A stretch of 7,069 bases of DNA from Trueperaceae bacterium (lineage in GTDB: Bacteria > Deinococcota > Deinococci > Deinococcales > Trueperaceae), in contig JAABSI010000129.1 in NCBI GenBank assembly GCA_011390455.1, forward strand, positions 1-7,069, given 5' to 3'. The position numbers and the translations under genes are program-made. Positions within the stretch are counted from its first letter, which is position 1, and every line of letters begins with the position of its first letter. Below, piece by piece: positions 5,970 through 7,069 of the stretch. The notes beneath the pieces were generated by a model. The model was not told the origin of the DNA and did no database searches. It saw only the letters and a program-made list of their open reading frames with translations.

Positions 5970-6709
5970 GGGGTGGGCTCCGCGGCGGCGGCCGGGGTGG
6001 CCTCGCGGCGGGCGACGCGTCGGCGCAGCGTGCGCGAGGCGAGCAGCGAGGCGACGAACAGGACGGCCGAGCCCGCCAGCGCCCGAGCGTCCAGCGCCGG
6101 CAGCTGCCCGTCGGCGAGCACCGACAGGTCGCCGATCGAGGCGCCGAACAGCAGGAAGGTGAACGAACCCGGCACCGACCCGAGCGCGGTCGCCAGGACG
6201 AACGGGCCCGGCCGCAGCCGCAGCGCGCCGGCGAGGTAGTTGACCGCGTCGTACGGGGCGAACAGGAAGCGGAGCGTCAGCACCGTCTCGAAGGTCCTGT
6301 CGCGCAACCGCGCGGCCAACGCCCCCCAGCGCCCGCCGGCGAGGGCGCGCGTCGCCCATGCGCCGCCGAGCCAGCGCGCCAGCCCGTAGGCGAGCAGCGC
6401 GCCGCCGTTCGCGCCGATCACGACGACCAGGAAGCCGAGCCAGGGCCCGTAGAGGTGGCCGGCGCCCACCGTCAGGACCGTCGCGGAGAAGAGGAGCAGC
6501 GGCCGCAGCAGGTACGCGAGGACGAAGACGAGGGGTCCGGCCGGGTGGTCGACGACGACGTCCACCAGCGCCCGGAGGACCCCCACCGGACCGAGCCCGG
6601 TGGTCGCGACCGCGACGCCGTAGGCGAGCAGCAGGGCGCCCCACGCGAGCGCCACCGGCCACCGCGGCGGCCCGGTGGGGACCGGCGGCCCGGGCGGCGC
6701 GTCGATCAC
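5966..6709 (-). CDS. TVP38/TMEM64 (DedA superfamily) membrane protein
   Basis: This is a 247-residue integral membrane protein. Hydrophobic segments lie at about 18-37, 57-80, 88-110, 143-165 (interrupted, probably re-entrant), 168-190 and 207-225. Family marks are GAGHLYGPWLG (82-92) and RFLFAPYDAVNYLAGA (147-162), followed by a Gly-rich helix with a GSVPG turn (177-181). This is the VTT (SNARE-associated) domain pattern. Relatives in this superfamily move lipids across membranes (TMEM41B and VMP1 as scramblases, some DedA proteins for undecaprenyl phosphate); the substrate here is not known. GTG 6709 is the start because it forms a GTGA overlap with the stop of the upstream gene and lies just before the first helix; the open frame further upstream shows no membrane or family character. 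A second GTGA overlap joins it to the downstream oxidoreductase. Confidence 0.88.
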   Translation of the reverse strand: MIDAPPGPPVPTGPPRWPVALAWGALLLAYGVAVATTGLGPVGVLRALVDVVVDHPAGPLVFVLAYLLRPLLLFSATVLTVGAGHLYGPWLGFLVVVIGANGGALLAYGLARWLGGAWATRALAGGRWGALAARLRDRTFETVLTLRFLFAPYDAVNYLAGALRLRPGPFVLATALGSVPGSFTFLLFGASIGDLSVLADGQLPALDARALAGSAVLFVASLLASRTLRRRVARREATPAAAAEPTP

Positions 6710-7069
6710 GCCGCGCCGTCCGGCGTCCGGGCGGCCGCCAGGCGCCGAGCGCCCCAGGCCACGCGCTGACCCGCGGTCGCCAGGACGAGCGCCGCGATGG
6801 CGCCGAGCGTCCAGGGGGCGAGGGCGGGCAGCGCCAGGGCGACCGCGAACAGCACGACGGTCTCGGCCCCTTCGATCAGGCCGGCGGGGAGGTGGATGCC
6901 GGGGGCGGAGCGGCCGGCGCGCGCGTGCGCCGCCTCGGGCTGGTTCGCGAGCGCCGCCGAGAGGTACGCGAGCGAGCCGAGGTTGACGTAGAAGGCGGCG
7001 CCCGCGAGCGCGGCGGCGCCCCACGCGGCGGCGGGGTCGGCGAGGCCGGCGCCCACAGCGCCGGCCGCG
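6706..7069 (-). CDS. Membrane protein, probable CDP-alcohol phosphatidyltransferase, C-terminal part
   Basis: The frame is open to the window edge and stops at TGA 6708-6706, giving about 121 visible residues. A GTG at 7056 is in frame, but the coding sequence continues upstream in the same style, so the start is probably outside the window. Two hydrophobic blocks are visible: one around AAFYVNLGSLAYLSAAL, and a long one after LIEGAETVVLFAVALALPAL that ends in QRVAWGARRL. The GLIEGAET-type turn before a helix pair, then a basic end, resembles the C-terminus of CDP-alcohol phosphatidyltransferases, which join a head-group alcohol to CDP-diacylglycerol. The defining catalytic motif (DG..AR...G...D...D) would lie upstream and cannot be checked, so the family call rests on C-terminal resemblance only. 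Its stop overlaps the TVP38 start by GTGA. Confidence 0.6.
   Translation of the reverse strand, partial: AAGAVGAGLADPAAAWGAAALAGAAFYVNLGSLAYLSAALANQPEAAHARAGRSAPGIHLPAGLIEGAETVVLFAVALALPALAPWTLGAIAALVLATAGQRVAWGARRLAAARTPDGAA

Noticed and set aside
3747..6239. 830-codon plus-strand open frame opposite the HAD, oxidoreductase and TVP38 genes
   Set aside because: Low-complexity composition and no recognisable motif. The opposite strand carries clear catalytic motifs and coupled starts.
5970..6662. N-terminal extension of the oxidoreductase frame up to 6662
   Set aside because: The extra residues are an Arg/Ala-rich shadow of the TVP38 gene. The GTG at 5969 has a GTGA overlap and directly precedes the FAD domain.
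6710..7024. N-terminal extension of the TVP38 frame up to 7024
   Set aside because: The extension is Arg-rich with no membrane character and overlaps the membrane-protein frame that ends at 6706. The GTG at 6709 fits the family start.
1..7069. CRISPR array, tRNA, rRNA or defence cassette
   Set aside because: No regularly spaced repeats, cloverleaf, ribosomal RNA segment or known defence domain was seen on either strand.

Overview
The window is very GC-rich and densely coded, with several GTG starts, short intergenic gaps and Ala/Arg/Gly-rich proteins. This fits a high-GC actinobacterium-like chromosome (an actinomycete or a Thermoleophilia-type lineage). That placement is inference from composition and protein flavour; no rRNA or other taxonomic marker is present.

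Layout. (1) Positions 1-811, plus strand: the C-terminal two thirds or so of an IS110-family transposase, cut by the window start. A short right-end segment follows, then a perfect 16-bp hairpin (846-880) that separates it from host genes. (2) 922-1407, minus strand: a complete Dps-type ferritin-like protein with an intact ferroxidase site. It has its own promoter-like region, holding an extended -10 and a small inverted repeat. (3) 1505-2725, minus: a long-form (DHHA1-containing) free-standing alanyl-tRNA editing protein, AlaX. It diverges from (4) 2895-3620, plus: GTP cyclohydrolase I (folE), which has two plausible ribosome-binding sites and starts. (5) 3642-4433, minus: a Cof-type HAD phosphatase, convergent with folE across a shared hairpin. 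(6) 4485 to the window end, minus: three genes joined by two successive 4-nt GTGA stop/start overlaps. In order of transcription they are the C-terminal part of a membrane protein resembling CDP-alcohol phosphatidyltransferases, a TVP38/TMEM64 (DedA-superfamily) membrane protein, and a MerA/Lpd-like FAD disulfide oxidoreductase.

How the genes work together. The three-gene minus-strand unit is the only block with strong evidence of co-translation. Its composition (possible phospholipid head-group transferase, predicted lipid-translocating membrane protein, soluble flavoprotein disulfide reductase) suggests a membrane-lipid or membrane-redox function. The oxidoreductase is merA-like in sequence but lacks the mercury-binding features. 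The HAD gene lies 51 nt downstream on the same strand and may be read through, but a hairpin sits at the junction. The dps, alaX and folE genes look like independent housekeeping or stress units.

No tRNA, rRNA or CRISPR array was seen. No gap exceeds 300 nt; the longest is the 169-nt alaX/folE divergent spacer. The most interesting items are the overlapped lipid/redox trio with its atypical reductase, and hairpins lacking a T-run at the stop codons of all four minus-strand genes whose ends have spacer around them.
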